Positions 15,943 through 23,436 of a stretch of 64,000 nt of DNA are shown here, one piece after another (position 1 is the stretch's first letter; every line of letters starts with the position of its first letter). Origin of the DNA: Paenibacillus sp. LHD-117 (GTDB taxonomy: Bacteria; Bacillota; Bacilli; Paenibacillales; Paenibacillaceae); contig NZ_JAVFVT010000037.1 in NCBI RefSeq assembly GCF_030929555.1, positions 1-64,000 on the forward strand, written 5' to 3'. Under the pieces are notes generated by a model. The model saw only the letters and a list, made by a program, of their open reading frames with translations. It was not told the DNA's origin and searched no databases. Both the position numbers and the translations under genes were made by a program.

Positions 15943-17257
15943 AAGGCAAGATCCTTTCGATTCTGTTCATTTGATTGTCCTTCCAGCCGTCGATCGACAG
16001 GTACGCCTCATCTTGAGCAATATGCACGACATAGGGGGTATCGTTTTCGTTGGGATGAAGATGGATGAGGCGTTTCAGAGGGATTTGTTGTTTTTTATTT
16101 TTTGGCACATGGCTTCCTTTATCGTCATAAAAAGCGATCAAAGAACGGCGCTTGTGCACTCGGTCCAACAACGTGCCGAAATAATCGGAATCGTAGATCG
16201 TATCCGGATTCCAATACGAGATGTATTTGCCGTTTGCAAGCGCCCACGCTGCCGCGTATGCTTTGGGTGAATGTGGATTGCCTGCCAGGCCGATGAAATG
16301 AACGGGAAACGGACTGTCATTTTTTTCTGCAATAAAACCGCTATCCGGAAGCCGGGAAATGACCACCAGTTCGATAGAGGGATAGTTTTGTTTCGTTAAT
16401 TCCAATATGATCCGATTAAGTTGATCGCATGAAAAATTCGGGAGATTGACGATTAATGTCATTAACGGAGGGGATAAGGCAGCTTTCGTTAGAGGGATGA
16501 ACAGGTCCTTCGAGTTTTCCCGCATAACGGGCTCCCGATTGATTGTTGTTCCAGGTTCGCGAGCTTGCATGGCATGTAGGTAGGTATCGCGGCAGAGCGC
16601 AAGCTTCCAATTATGATCGATTGCGCGGATTATCCAATTCGTCACTCTCGCTTCCCCAGTCGGGCACGCGTAATCGAGCCCGCCGATTTCGGATATGAGA
16701 TTTGCTCGGCAAACAAGGCAGGTCCAATCAAGCATGGGTTCATAAGTCCAAACGCCGGCGTATTCCGAAGACAATTCCTTCGAAATGTGATAGAGGCGAT
16801 TCAAGCTTTCCGCTTGCCCTGCGGCTGTGGGATGATGCTTGCTGGTGACAGGTCCGGTTAGGGCAATCGTTGAATCCTCGTAAAAAGGCCATAGCAGCTT
16901 AGAAAGCCAATCGGGAGTAACGATGACGCGGTCTTCCATCATAACGAACAAGGAGCTTTCCGCCATGGACAAAGCGAGATTCGATAGGTCGAGTCCAGGC
17001 TCCGGCGCCAGATATTGAACGGAAACAGTGTGGGGTTCGTCGATGGAAGTTAGCTCTTCCGTATGATCGGGGACGACGATAACATGGATGGTTTGTTTCG
17101 TATTTTGGCACAAGGCGTATATACATAATTTCGTCCATCTCGCCCTCGTGCTGCGCACAATGACGGTCACTCTTTCATTCATGGGGGGCGGCAGCATGCC
17201 TCTCTCGATCAGATTGGATGCGCGCGCCGATAGTCTGGCTGTCAGCTCCCTGTCCAC
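15917..17257 (-). CDS. Protein with two tandem degenerate GT-A (GT2-like) domains
   Basis: 446 residues. Two GT-A-like domains occur at ~28-240 (VTVIVRSTRARWTKLCIYAL...FVMMEDRVIVTPDWLSKLLWPF) and ~265-440 (MTLIVNLPNFSCDQLNRIILEL...GKYISYWNPDTIYDSDYFGTLL). In both, the usual DxD metal motif is replaced (MED, NPD), so catalysis is doubtful for at least one. GTG start preceded by GGGGAGG. It is the first gene of the five-gene minus-strand cluster, 92 bp after pcrB, and may be co-transcribed with pcrB as I see no strong promoter between them. Confidence 0.65.
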   Translation of the reverse strand: MDRELTARLSARASNLIERGMLPPPMNERVTVIVRSTRARWTKLCIYALCQNTKQTIHVIVVPDHTEELTSIDEPHTVSVQYLAPEPGLDLSNLALSMAESSLFVMMEDRVIVTPDWLSKLLWPFYEDSTIALTGPVTSKHHPTAAGQAESLNRLYHISKELSSEYAGVWTYEPMLDWTCLVCRANLISEIGGLDYACPTGEARVTNWIIRAIDHNWKLALCRDTYLHAMQAREPGTTINREPVMRENSKDLFIPLTKAALSPPLMTLIVNLPNFSCDQLNRIILELTKQNYPSIELVVISRLPDSGFIAEKNDSPFPVHFIGLAGNPHSPKAYAAAWALANGKYISYWNPDTIYDSDYFGTLLDRVHKRRSLIAFYDDKGSHVPKNKKQQIPLKRLIHLHPNENDTPYVVHIAQDEAYLSIDGWKDNQMNRIERILPYETDYHLS

Positions 17258-17349
17258 CTGAAAGACACCTCCCCTATTTTTGATTATTGTATTCTGCCGT
17301 GTTTTCGTTTATAACTTCGAGCGGAGCCATCAAGCTCATAATAGCGATA

Positions 17350-18039
17350 CTACAGCCGCTTAACGGCCCCGACCGTCGACAGCGCCGCCTGGAGGTCGTT
17401 GTACAAGATGTTGCCGACCACGACCGTATGCGCGTGTTCCGCGGCCATGCCCGCCTTCTCCGCGGAATCGATGCCCCCGCCGTAGAACAGCCGCGCCTGG
17501 CTAACATGCCTGCTAGCCTGCTTCAACAGCTCCATATCGCCGAACCGTCCGCTGTATTCCAAATAAATGACGGGCAGCCGCATGAGCCTGTCCGCCATTC
17601 TCACGTGGGCGATCAACTCTTCTTCGTCGCGGGGAGCTTTCGCCCCGGTCAGCTTGGCCGCCGTCGCTTCTTCGTTCAATATAATGTATCCTTGTGCAGC
17701 CGTTTCGTCCCACGGCACGAAGGTTCCGTATTCCTTGAGCCCCTCCAGCTGGCGGCCGATGATCCATTCCGCGCGGTCCGTGTTCAGCACCAACGGAACA
17801 AAATAGCCGTCGAATCCGGGAACCGCTCCTTCCAATGTGGAAACCTCCAGCGCGCAGTCCACCTCGTACCGGCGAATGCGCGACATCAGATCCACCGTGT
17901 TCTCGAAGGTCACGCCGCTGGAACCTCCGACGATAATGGCGTCGGTTCCGGACAAGCATACGGCGTCGAGCGCCTCATCCGATATATTTTTGTCAGGGTC
18001 AAGCTTGAACGCATGCCGCCAATGCGAATACCAATTCAT
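17350..18039 (-). CDS. pcrB: Heptaprenylglyceryl phosphate synthase PcrB
   Basis: 229 residues, TIM barrel of the PcrB/GGGP synthase family. It couples a long-chain isoprenyl diphosphate to glycerol-1-phosphate, giving an archaeal-type ether lipid precursor. Diagnostic segments: HAFKLDPDKNISDEALDAVCLSGTDAIIVGGSSG, LVLNTDRAEWIIGRQ, YIILNEEATAAKLTGA, IYLEYSGRFGD and FYGGGIDSAEKAGMAAEHAHTVVVGNILY. The ATG lies 13 nt after GAGG. In Bacillus it directly precedes pcrA-ligA; here the 12-kb glycosyltransferase island intervenes, on the same strand order, so insertion is the simplest explanation. Confidence 0.95.
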   Translation of the reverse strand: MNWYSHWRHAFKLDPDKNISDEALDAVCLSGTDAIIVGGSSGVTFENTVDLMSRIRRYEVDCALEVSTLEGAVPGFDGYFVPLVLNTDRAEWIIGRQLEGLKEYGTFVPWDETAAQGYIILNEEATAAKLTGAKAPRDEEELIAHVRMADRLMRLPVIYLEYSGRFGDMELLKQASRHVSQARLFYGGGIDSAEKAGMAAEHAHTVVVGNILYNDLQAALSTVGAVKRL

Positions 18040-18107
18040 CTAACGCTTTCGCCTCGTTTCTTATTATGAACGTATTCCGATAACCGCGATTAAACGGTTC
18101 GACTCTT

Positions 18108-18136
18108 ATGCTAAGGCAGTAAAGAGCGAGTGTCAA
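18108..18136 (-). promoter_or_regulatory. Sigma-A promoter of pcrB
   Basis: Minus strand: perfect -35 TTGACA (18131-18136), 17-nt spacer, -10 TAGCAT (18108-18113), about 70 bp before the pcrB start. It may also drive the downstream glycosyltransferase cluster. Confidence 0.65.
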
Positions 18137-18178
18137 TTGCCATCCATGTTGACCGGGGCACCGTTCAATCTTGCATTT

Positions 18179-18210
18179 CCATTGTTCTTTATAAAGAACA
18201 ATGGTATGCT
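18179..18210 (+). promoter_or_regulatory. Promoter embedded in a perfect 26-bp palindrome
   Basis: CCATTGTTCTTTA (18179-18191) is followed immediately by its exact complement (18192-18204). A promoter TTGTTC (18182-18187), 17-nt spacer, TATGCT (18205-18210) uses the palindrome as its -35 and entire spacer. A dimeric repressor bound there would exclude RNA polymerase. It points towards the methyltransferase gene at 18293. Confidence 0.6.
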
Positions 18211-18292
18211 TATTTCGACTCCGGGCGACATCAAACTTCCGGAACGATTGGAATGCGTTTTATTATATTTCATAAAAGCGAGGGGTGTTCGT

Positions 18293-19105
18293 TTGTTCAC
18301 AAATTCACGGAATCAGAAGCCGGGCGTAACGATCCAAGCGATTAAGCAGCATCGGCTCTATCATCACCCGTTGATTCGAGCCGGCGTTTCAGTCGCATCT
18401 CGGATTCGAAATGCCGCGCGTACGGCAGTGCGGGCTATAACCTCTAAAGAATTTCGGTCGATCATTCAATTGCGGGTTTTGAATGCCCAACATGTCCATC
18501 AAACAACGCCGCTCACCTCCATGAATCGTTACCCCGTCATTTTCTCGGCATGCCGCGACTATCTGGGCGATAACGGGAACCTGAAAATCCTTTCCTACGG
18601 TTGTTCGACGGGGGAGGAAGTTTTAACCTTAAGACAATATTTCCCTACCGCGCACATCGTTGGAGCGGAAATTAACAAACATAGCCTCGCCGTATGCAAA
18701 AAACGGTCCGTGGACGAGAAAATCACCTTCGTACATTCATCATTCGGCGAACTTCAAAAACACGGGAAATTCGATGCGATTTTCTGCATGGCCGTTTTGC
18801 AAAGAAAACCAAATCTCATCGAGGGCAAAGGGATCACCTCTCTTCAAAAGATTTATCCTTTCGAAAAATTCGAAAAGCAGCTCATCGACTTGGATAAGCT
18901 GCTCAAACCGCAAGGATTATTAACCGTGCATTATACGCAATATTCAATAATGGATACCACTATTGCACCACAGTACGAATCGTTAGGCGACTATAATCAA
19001 GATGATTACCGATCCCCCGTCTTCGACAAGAACAGCCTTATCATTCGTAACCCGGTCTCGCGGAAAAGCATTTTTGTGAAAAAACCAAATGAACATTCTA
19101 CTTAA
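18293..19105 (+). CDS. SAM-dependent methyltransferase (CheR/class I type)
   Basis: 270 residues from TTG 18293, which has AGGGG 7 nt upstream. The frame remains open back to 18137, but that part overlaps the promoter and palindrome. The basic N-terminal helix region (QHRLYHHPLIRAGVSVASRIRNAARTAVRA) precedes a Rossmann methyltransferase domain: motif I ILSYGCSTGEEVLTLRQYF, acidic strand-2 end VGAEINKHSL, FDAIFCMAVLQRKPN and LLKPQGLLTVHYTQYS. The GCSTGEE motif is typical of CheR-like and small-molecule methyltransferases. No partner gene is evident; substrate unknown. Confidence 0.7.
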   Translation: MFTNSRNQKPGVTIQAIKQHRLYHHPLIRAGVSVASRIRNAARTAVRAITSKEFRSIIQLRVLNAQHVHQTTPLTSMNRYPVIFSACRDYLGDNGNLKILSYGCSTGEEVLTLRQYFPTAHIVGAEINKHSLAVCKKRSVDEKITFVHSSFGELQKHGKFDAIFCMAVLQRKPNLIEGKGITSLQKIYPFEKFEKQLIDLDKLLKPQGLLTVHYTQYSIMDTTIAPQYESLGDYNQDDYRSPVFDKNSLIIRNPVSRKSIFVKKPNEHST

Positions 19106-19213
19106 GCAACGATTCATATCGCTCCGACTTCCGGAAGACGCCTCCCAACTCCTCGTAAAAGCATCGGGCAGCGTATGAGCGATTTACCTCACCTCGTCAC
19201 TCTCTAACGAAAT

Positions 19214-19241
19214 GAACCGCCTCCCGAGTGGAAGGCGGTTC
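19214..19241. terminator. Bidirectional terminator-like hairpin
   Basis: GAACCGCC (19214-19221) pairs with GGCGGTTC (19234-19241). It lies between two convergent genes and is followed by moderately T-rich sequence on both strands. Confidence 0.65.
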
Positions 19242-19247
19242 TCTTCG

Positions 19248-21776
19248 TTATTTCACCAACTGCCCGCGCGTCACGCCGAGTTGGTTTGTCGCTTTCAAGC
19301 TGCGCCATACTTGTGTGCCGCTGATGCGGTCGTCGAGCGCGTCGCGGTAAAGCGACAGCACCTCGCCCACCTTGTCGCCGGCTTCCTCCAGAAACTCGAC
19401 TCGGAAATGCGAGACGCCCAGCTCTACGAAATTACGGATATATTCCGCGCCGGATTGCTCGATCGCGTTATATACCGTATTGCGGCAGCCCTCGTCGACG
19501 CGGACGGGATGGGACATGCCGATCCGGTCCTGCAGCGACGCGCGATGCTCTTCGCATGGACGTCCGCAGTTCGTGAAGTCCGTCCCTTCGCTCATGAACG
19601 TGCAGTAGACGCAATGCTCCGTATGGAACATCGGCAGATGCTGATGAATGACGACCTCCAGCTTCGACGTGTCCGAACGTTCGAGCAGATCGACCATTTG
19701 TTGAATGTTCAGGTCGTACGACGGCGTGATCAGGTCGACTCCGGCTTCCGCGAATAATTTAACGGCTTTATGATTAGCGACGTTAAGTGAAAAGTCGCCA
19801 ATCAGTTTCGGGAACGGCGCGTCTGGATTGTCCATCTTCGCACGGAGGTAATAATACAGCGCCCCCGTGTTCCGCACCAGCACCGCATCGGGCTTCAGCT
19901 TGAGAATGTTCGCGTGGTAGCCGTTCTCGCCCGGCATATGAATGCGCGGCGTCGCAAGCGCGATCGGCACGCCGGCGCGGCGAGCGGCTTCCACGGCTGC
20001 CGGGAATTGCTTGATAAACTCGAAGTCGGCATAAATGTACGAAACGTTCGCTTCGATCGCCGCCTCGACTTGCTCAAGCGTTCGGCAGAGCGCCGTCAGC
20101 ATTGCAGCCTTGCCGCTGCGCGCGGCATCCCGTCTCTCGGCGCCATTATTGGCTGCGTCGGAGAACGCGTCTACATGATGTTTCACATAGACCGGCGGCT
20201 TTGGACGCTCGCCTGCCAGCAGTTCGACCGCTTCGCGGCGCATCCGGTTCAACTCGCGGATCGGCACGATCAGTTCGCCTTGCAGATTGACATCCAGCTT
20301 ATCCAGTTGGAACACCGTCCCGCCGAGACGGCCGAGTTGATCCTCGAGCAATGCCGCGTCCATCGGACGTTTCTGCGCCTGCTCCAGCTCAAGCTCGGAG
20401 ACAACCTCTACCGTCGTTCCCTTTTGTACGTCCGTCCACCAGGTGCGCATCGGCTCGCCGAGCGCGCCCGTCACGCGGATATGAAGCGGGAACACGCGGT
20501 ACGGTTTGTCCGTCTCGAACGTCGCACGCAGACGCTTGTCGAGCGCCGGATCGCTAGTTTTCCATACGCGGTCGCCGACATGGACTTTGCGGAGGTCTAC
20601 GTCATTGCGACCCGGCACGACTTCGATCAAGATGCCTTCCGCCGCTTCGCCTTCCAGCTTCACGCCTTGGCGCCTCACGTCGTAAACGCGTCCGCCCTCT
20701 TCCTTCTTCGTTGGGTCGCCAGCGTCGAACACGATGCCGTCGCCGCGCTTGAGCGGGGCTTCCAGGCGCACCGTCACCGCGTCGCGCATGATCCGCTCCA
20801 CGCGCCCCAGATAAACCCCGCGGCTTTTCGGGAACGTGCCTTCCACGAGCTGCTTATTGTTCGTTCCGCTCAAGAAGCCATGCGTGAAGCCGCGCGAGAA
20901 GCTCTGCTGCAGCTCGCGGACGTCTTCTTTGGACGGCTTCTCCATATTGCCGTCAAAATAGTTGTCGATCGCCTTGCGATACTTGCTCACTACATTGGCG
21001 ACGTATTCCGGGCTCTTCAGCCGCCCTTCGATCTTGAACGAGGTCACTCCCGCTTCGATCAGCTCCGGCACCAGGTCGATCGCAGCCAAATCCTTCGGCG
21101 ACAGCAAGTAAGCAATGTCGCCCATCGGCTTATGCTCGCCGTCCACCATCAGGTCGTACGGCAAGCGGCATGCCTGCGCGCATTCGCCGCGGTTCGCGGA
21201 ACGGCCGCCCCACATTTCCGAAGTCAAGCATTGGCCCGAATACGATACGCACAGCGCGCCATGCACGAACACTTCCATCGGAAGTTTCGCCTGTTCGCCG
21301 ATCTTCTTGATTTGTTTCAGATTGTTCTCGCGTCCCAGCACGACCCGCTCCAGGTCGAACGGCTTCGTGAACTCCACCGCCTCGGGCGACGTAATCGTCA
21401 TCTGCGTGGAGCCGTGGATCGGGAAGTCCGGCGACAGCTCGCGAATGAGCTTCACGAGGCCGAGATCCTGAACGATTACCGCGTCCACGCCGGCATCGAT
21501 GCACATCTCGATGAGCTTCTGCGCGTCCCTTAGTTCGTCCTCGAAGACGAGAATATTGAAGGTTAGGAAACCCTTCACCCCGTACGTATGCAGGAAGCTC
21601 ATGATCTCCGGAAGTTCTTCACTACGGAAGTTGTTCGCCCGAGCGCGCGCATTAAACTTCTCCACTCCGAAGAAAATCGCGTCCGCTCCGTTCGCGACGG
21701 CTGCCCGCATGCATTCCCAATCGCCGGCCGGAGCCAGCAATTCTATATCCGATCTTGTTAATTGCGTTGTATTCAT
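19248..21776 (-). CDS. U32 peptidase-family protein with DUF3656 (RlhA-like)
   Basis: 842 residues. The N-terminal U32 barrel begins ELLAPAGDWECMRAAVANGADAIFFG and contains the signature EVFVHGALCVSYSGQCLTSE with clustered cysteines (C..GEC..AC) expected to hold an Fe-S cluster. The middle corresponds to DUF3656 and the C-terminus has further cysteines (HCVYC...NCGRPCEEH). E. coli RlhA, which hydroxylates C2501 of 23S rRNA with prephenate as co-substrate, shares this layout. Despite the family name it is unlikely to be a protease. The ATG is preceded by GAGAGGA. Single-gene unit ending at a convergent hairpin. Confidence 0.85.
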   Translation of the reverse strand: MNTTQLTRSDIELLAPAGDWECMRAAVANGADAIFFGVEKFNARARANNFRSEELPEIMSFLHTYGVKGFLTFNILVFEDELRDAQKLIEMCIDAGVDAVIVQDLGLVKLIRELSPDFPIHGSTQMTITSPEAVEFTKPFDLERVVLGRENNLKQIKKIGEQAKLPMEVFVHGALCVSYSGQCLTSEMWGGRSANRGECAQACRLPYDLMVDGEHKPMGDIAYLLSPKDLAAIDLVPELIEAGVTSFKIEGRLKSPEYVANVVSKYRKAIDNYFDGNMEKPSKEDVRELQQSFSRGFTHGFLSGTNNKQLVEGTFPKSRGVYLGRVERIMRDAVTVRLEAPLKRGDGIVFDAGDPTKKEEGGRVYDVRRQGVKLEGEAAEGILIEVVPGRNDVDLRKVHVGDRVWKTSDPALDKRLRATFETDKPYRVFPLHIRVTGALGEPMRTWWTDVQKGTTVEVVSELELEQAQKRPMDAALLEDQLGRLGGTVFQLDKLDVNLQGELIVPIRELNRMRREAVELLAGERPKPPVYVKHHVDAFSDAANNGAERRDAARSGKAAMLTALCRTLEQVEAAIEANVSYIYADFEFIKQFPAAVEAARRAGVPIALATPRIHMPGENGYHANILKLKPDAVLVRNTGALYYYLRAKMDNPDAPFPKLIGDFSLNVANHKAVKLFAEAGVDLITPSYDLNIQQMVDLLERSDTSKLEVVIHQHLPMFHTEHCVYCTFMSEGTDFTNCGRPCEEHRASLQDRIGMSHPVRVDEGCRNTVYNAIEQSGAEYIRNFVELGVSHFRVEFLEEAGDKVGEVLSLYRDALDDRISGTQVWRSLKATNQLGVTRGQLVK

Positions 21777-21990
21777 GTGTTCTATATTCCTCTCGGCGCA
21801 GCCCCTCGGGTCGATGCGCGGTTTTAAAAAACAGCTAGTCCTATAAATTCGCTATCCTTAGTTTATCAAACGAAGCCGGTTGATTCCAGCAAACAATGCT
21901 TCCAGCTACGACGGCTCGTTCCTCATTTGCCCAGTTATTATGCGATTTTGTCAAAATCGCGTTTTCCCACATGTGTATCCAAAAGGAAAG

Positions 21991-21999
21991 TGGTATACT
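21991..21999 (+). promoter_or_regulatory. Extended -10 promoter of the isomerase gene
   Basis: TGGTATACT is an extended -10 (TGnTATAAT-like), 53 bp before the ATG at 22052. The -35 is not conserved, as is usual for extended -10 promoters. Confidence 0.45.
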
Positions 22000-22051
22000 A
22001 ATGGCGGCTGTGAAATCAATCCATCATATGGATTCGGGAGGTATATCACGT

Positions 22052-23020
22052 ATGAAATTAGGCGTATTCAGCGTATTGTTCGCACAGAAACCGCTGGAAG
22101 AAGCACTCGATTACATCGCATCGAAAGGCCTTGACGCCGTCGAGATCGGCACGGGCGGATATCCTGGCAACGCGCATTGCGACCCTGATACTTTGCTTGC
22201 CGACGCAGGTAAGCTGAAAGCGTTTAAACAAGCGGTAGAATCGCGCGGCCTCATGATCAGCGCGCTCAGCTGCCATGCGAATCCGCTTCATCCGCAGAAG
22301 GCTCTGGCCGCTCCGGACGACGCCATTATCCGCAAGACGATCGAGCTTGCAAACCGTCTCGAAGTCGAAGTCGTGAACACGTTCTCCGGCTGCCCAGGCG
22401 ACCACGAGGACGCGAAGTATCCGAACTGGCCGGTTGCTCCTTGGCCGAACGACTTCCAAGATATCCTGAAATGGCAATGGGAACAAAAAGTGATTCCTTA
22501 TTGGTCCGAGATCGGCGGCATCGCCGAGAAAGCCGGCGTTAAGATCGGTCTGGAGCTGCACGGCGGATTCTCCGTACACAGCCCTGCGACGCTTCTTCGC
22601 CTTCGCGAAGCGGCTGGCAACGCGATCGGCGCGAACCTTGATCCGAGCCACATGTGGTGGCAAGGCATTGATCCCGTTCAAGCGGTACATATCCTCGGCC
22701 GCGCCGGAGCGATCCATCACTTCCACGCGAAGGATACGACGATCGATCCGATCAACGTCAACCGCCACGGCGTAACGGACATGCAGTCCTATGCGCTTAT
22801 GCTGGACCGCGCTTGGCAGTTCCGTACCGTCGGCTTCGGCCACGACCTCAAAGTATGGGCCGACATCATCAGCGCCCTTCGCCTGGTCGGCTACGACTAC
22901 GTCGTCAGCATCGAACACGAAGACGGCTTGATGTCCGTCGACGAAGGCTTCACGAAAGCTGTCCAGAACCTGCAACAAGTGCTTATCCGCGAGCCGCTTG
23001 GCGACATGTGGTGGGTGTAG
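22052..23020 (+). CDS. Sugar phosphate isomerase/epimerase (xylose isomerase-like TIM barrel)
   Basis: 322 residues. AP endonuclease 2 / IolE-like barrel: KLGVFSVLFAQKPLEEALDYIASKGLDAVEIG, ISALSCHANPLHP, KIGLELHGGFSVHSP, IGANLDPSHMWWQGIDP, IHHFHAKDTTIDP and VSIEHEDGLMS. The Glu, Asp/His, His and Glu metal ligands of the family are in place. ATG 22052 has GGGAGG upstream; the frame extends further back without any start signal. Homologues are common in Paenibacillaceae and are linked to inositol or rare-sugar breakdown. No sugar genes are adjacent, so the substrate is unknown. Confidence 0.85.
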   Translation: MKLGVFSVLFAQKPLEEALDYIASKGLDAVEIGTGGYPGNAHCDPDTLLADAGKLKAFKQAVESRGLMISALSCHANPLHPQKALAAPDDAIIRKTIELANRLEVEVVNTFSGCPGDHEDAKYPNWPVAPWPNDFQDILKWQWEQKVIPYWSEIGGIAEKAGVKIGLELHGGFSVHSPATLLRLREAAGNAIGANLDPSHMWWQGIDPVQAVHILGRAGAIHHFHAKDTTIDPINVNRHGVTDMQSYALMLDRAWQFRTVGFGHDLKVWADIISALRLVGYDYVVSIEHEDGLMSVDEGFTKAVQNLQQVLIREPLGDMWWV

Positions 23021-23051
23021 GAAGTTAAGCTTTAAACAACCTGTTTCAACA

Positions 23052-23092
23052 AAAAAAGCGGTCTGTTGAGTAAACTCAACAGACCGCTTTTT
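23052..23092. terminator. Strong bidirectional terminator
   Basis: An 18-bp perfect stem (AAAAAGCGGTCTGTTGAG and its complement) around a TAAA loop, flanked by A- and T-runs. It serves both the isomerase gene and the convergent small membrane protein gene. Confidence 0.95.
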
Positions 23093-23105
23093 GGTTCAAT
23101 GGCAA

Positions 23106-23321
23106 CTAGGCCATCCAGATCTTAAAGATCATCACGTAATCAATAAACAGGAATATAGCGAGCGCGACGGTCGTGAAGCCAATTGCAAACAGGTTCTTCC
23201 TCGGACGAGCCATGAGAAGACGTACGAAGCCGATTGCGATGATGACCGTGAAAGCAAGCATAAACCAATCGAACGGATCAATAGTGCTTGTTTTTGTAGC
23301 TTCTTCTGCCAGGAACAACAT
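23106..23321 (-). CDS. Small two-helix membrane protein (possibly DUF2759)
   Basis: 71 residues with two predicted membrane helices (WFMLAFTVIIAIGFVRLLMA and LFAIGFTTVALAIFLFIDYVM) joined by a basic loop (RPRKN). The ATG at 23321 follows GGAGGGGG; an upstream in-frame start would lie before this site. Size and pattern resemble DUF2759 (YqgW-type) proteins of Bacilli, from memory only. A promoter lies 42 bp upstream. No known function. Confidence 0.7.
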   Translation of the reverse strand: MLFLAEEATKTSTIDPFDWFMLAFTVIIAIGFVRLLMARPRKNLFAIGFTTVALAIFLFIDYVMIFKIWMA

Positions 23322-23362
23322 AAGGGACCCCCTCCAAATCACACGTAACCTAATCTTAGTCT

Positions 23363-23391
23363 ATGTTAGCCTCTAGACGCTTACGTTGCAA
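23363..23391 (-). promoter_or_regulatory. Promoter of the small membrane protein gene
   Basis: Minus strand: -35 TTGCAA (23386-23391), 17-nt spacer, -10 TAACAT (23363-23368), placed 42 bp before the ATG at 23321. Confidence 0.5.
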
Positions 23392-23436
23392 GTCCGAATT
23401 CGCATTCGTAACAAGTTTGTCACGATTTGACACGGA

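Noticed and set aside
5400..17260. Prophage or insertion sequence as origin of the island
   Set aside because: No integrase, transposase, phage structural gene or attachment-site duplication is visible; only the 205-bp non-coding element has mobile-element character.
18137..18292. Longer N-terminus for the methyltransferase starting at TTG 18137
   Set aside because: It would place the start upstream of the promoter and within the pcrB -35; TTG 18293 has a good ribosome binding site.
19914..21533. 539-codon plus-strand open frame opposite the U32 protein gene
   Set aside because: Shadow of a well-conserved gene, extreme Arg/Leu/His content, no start signal.
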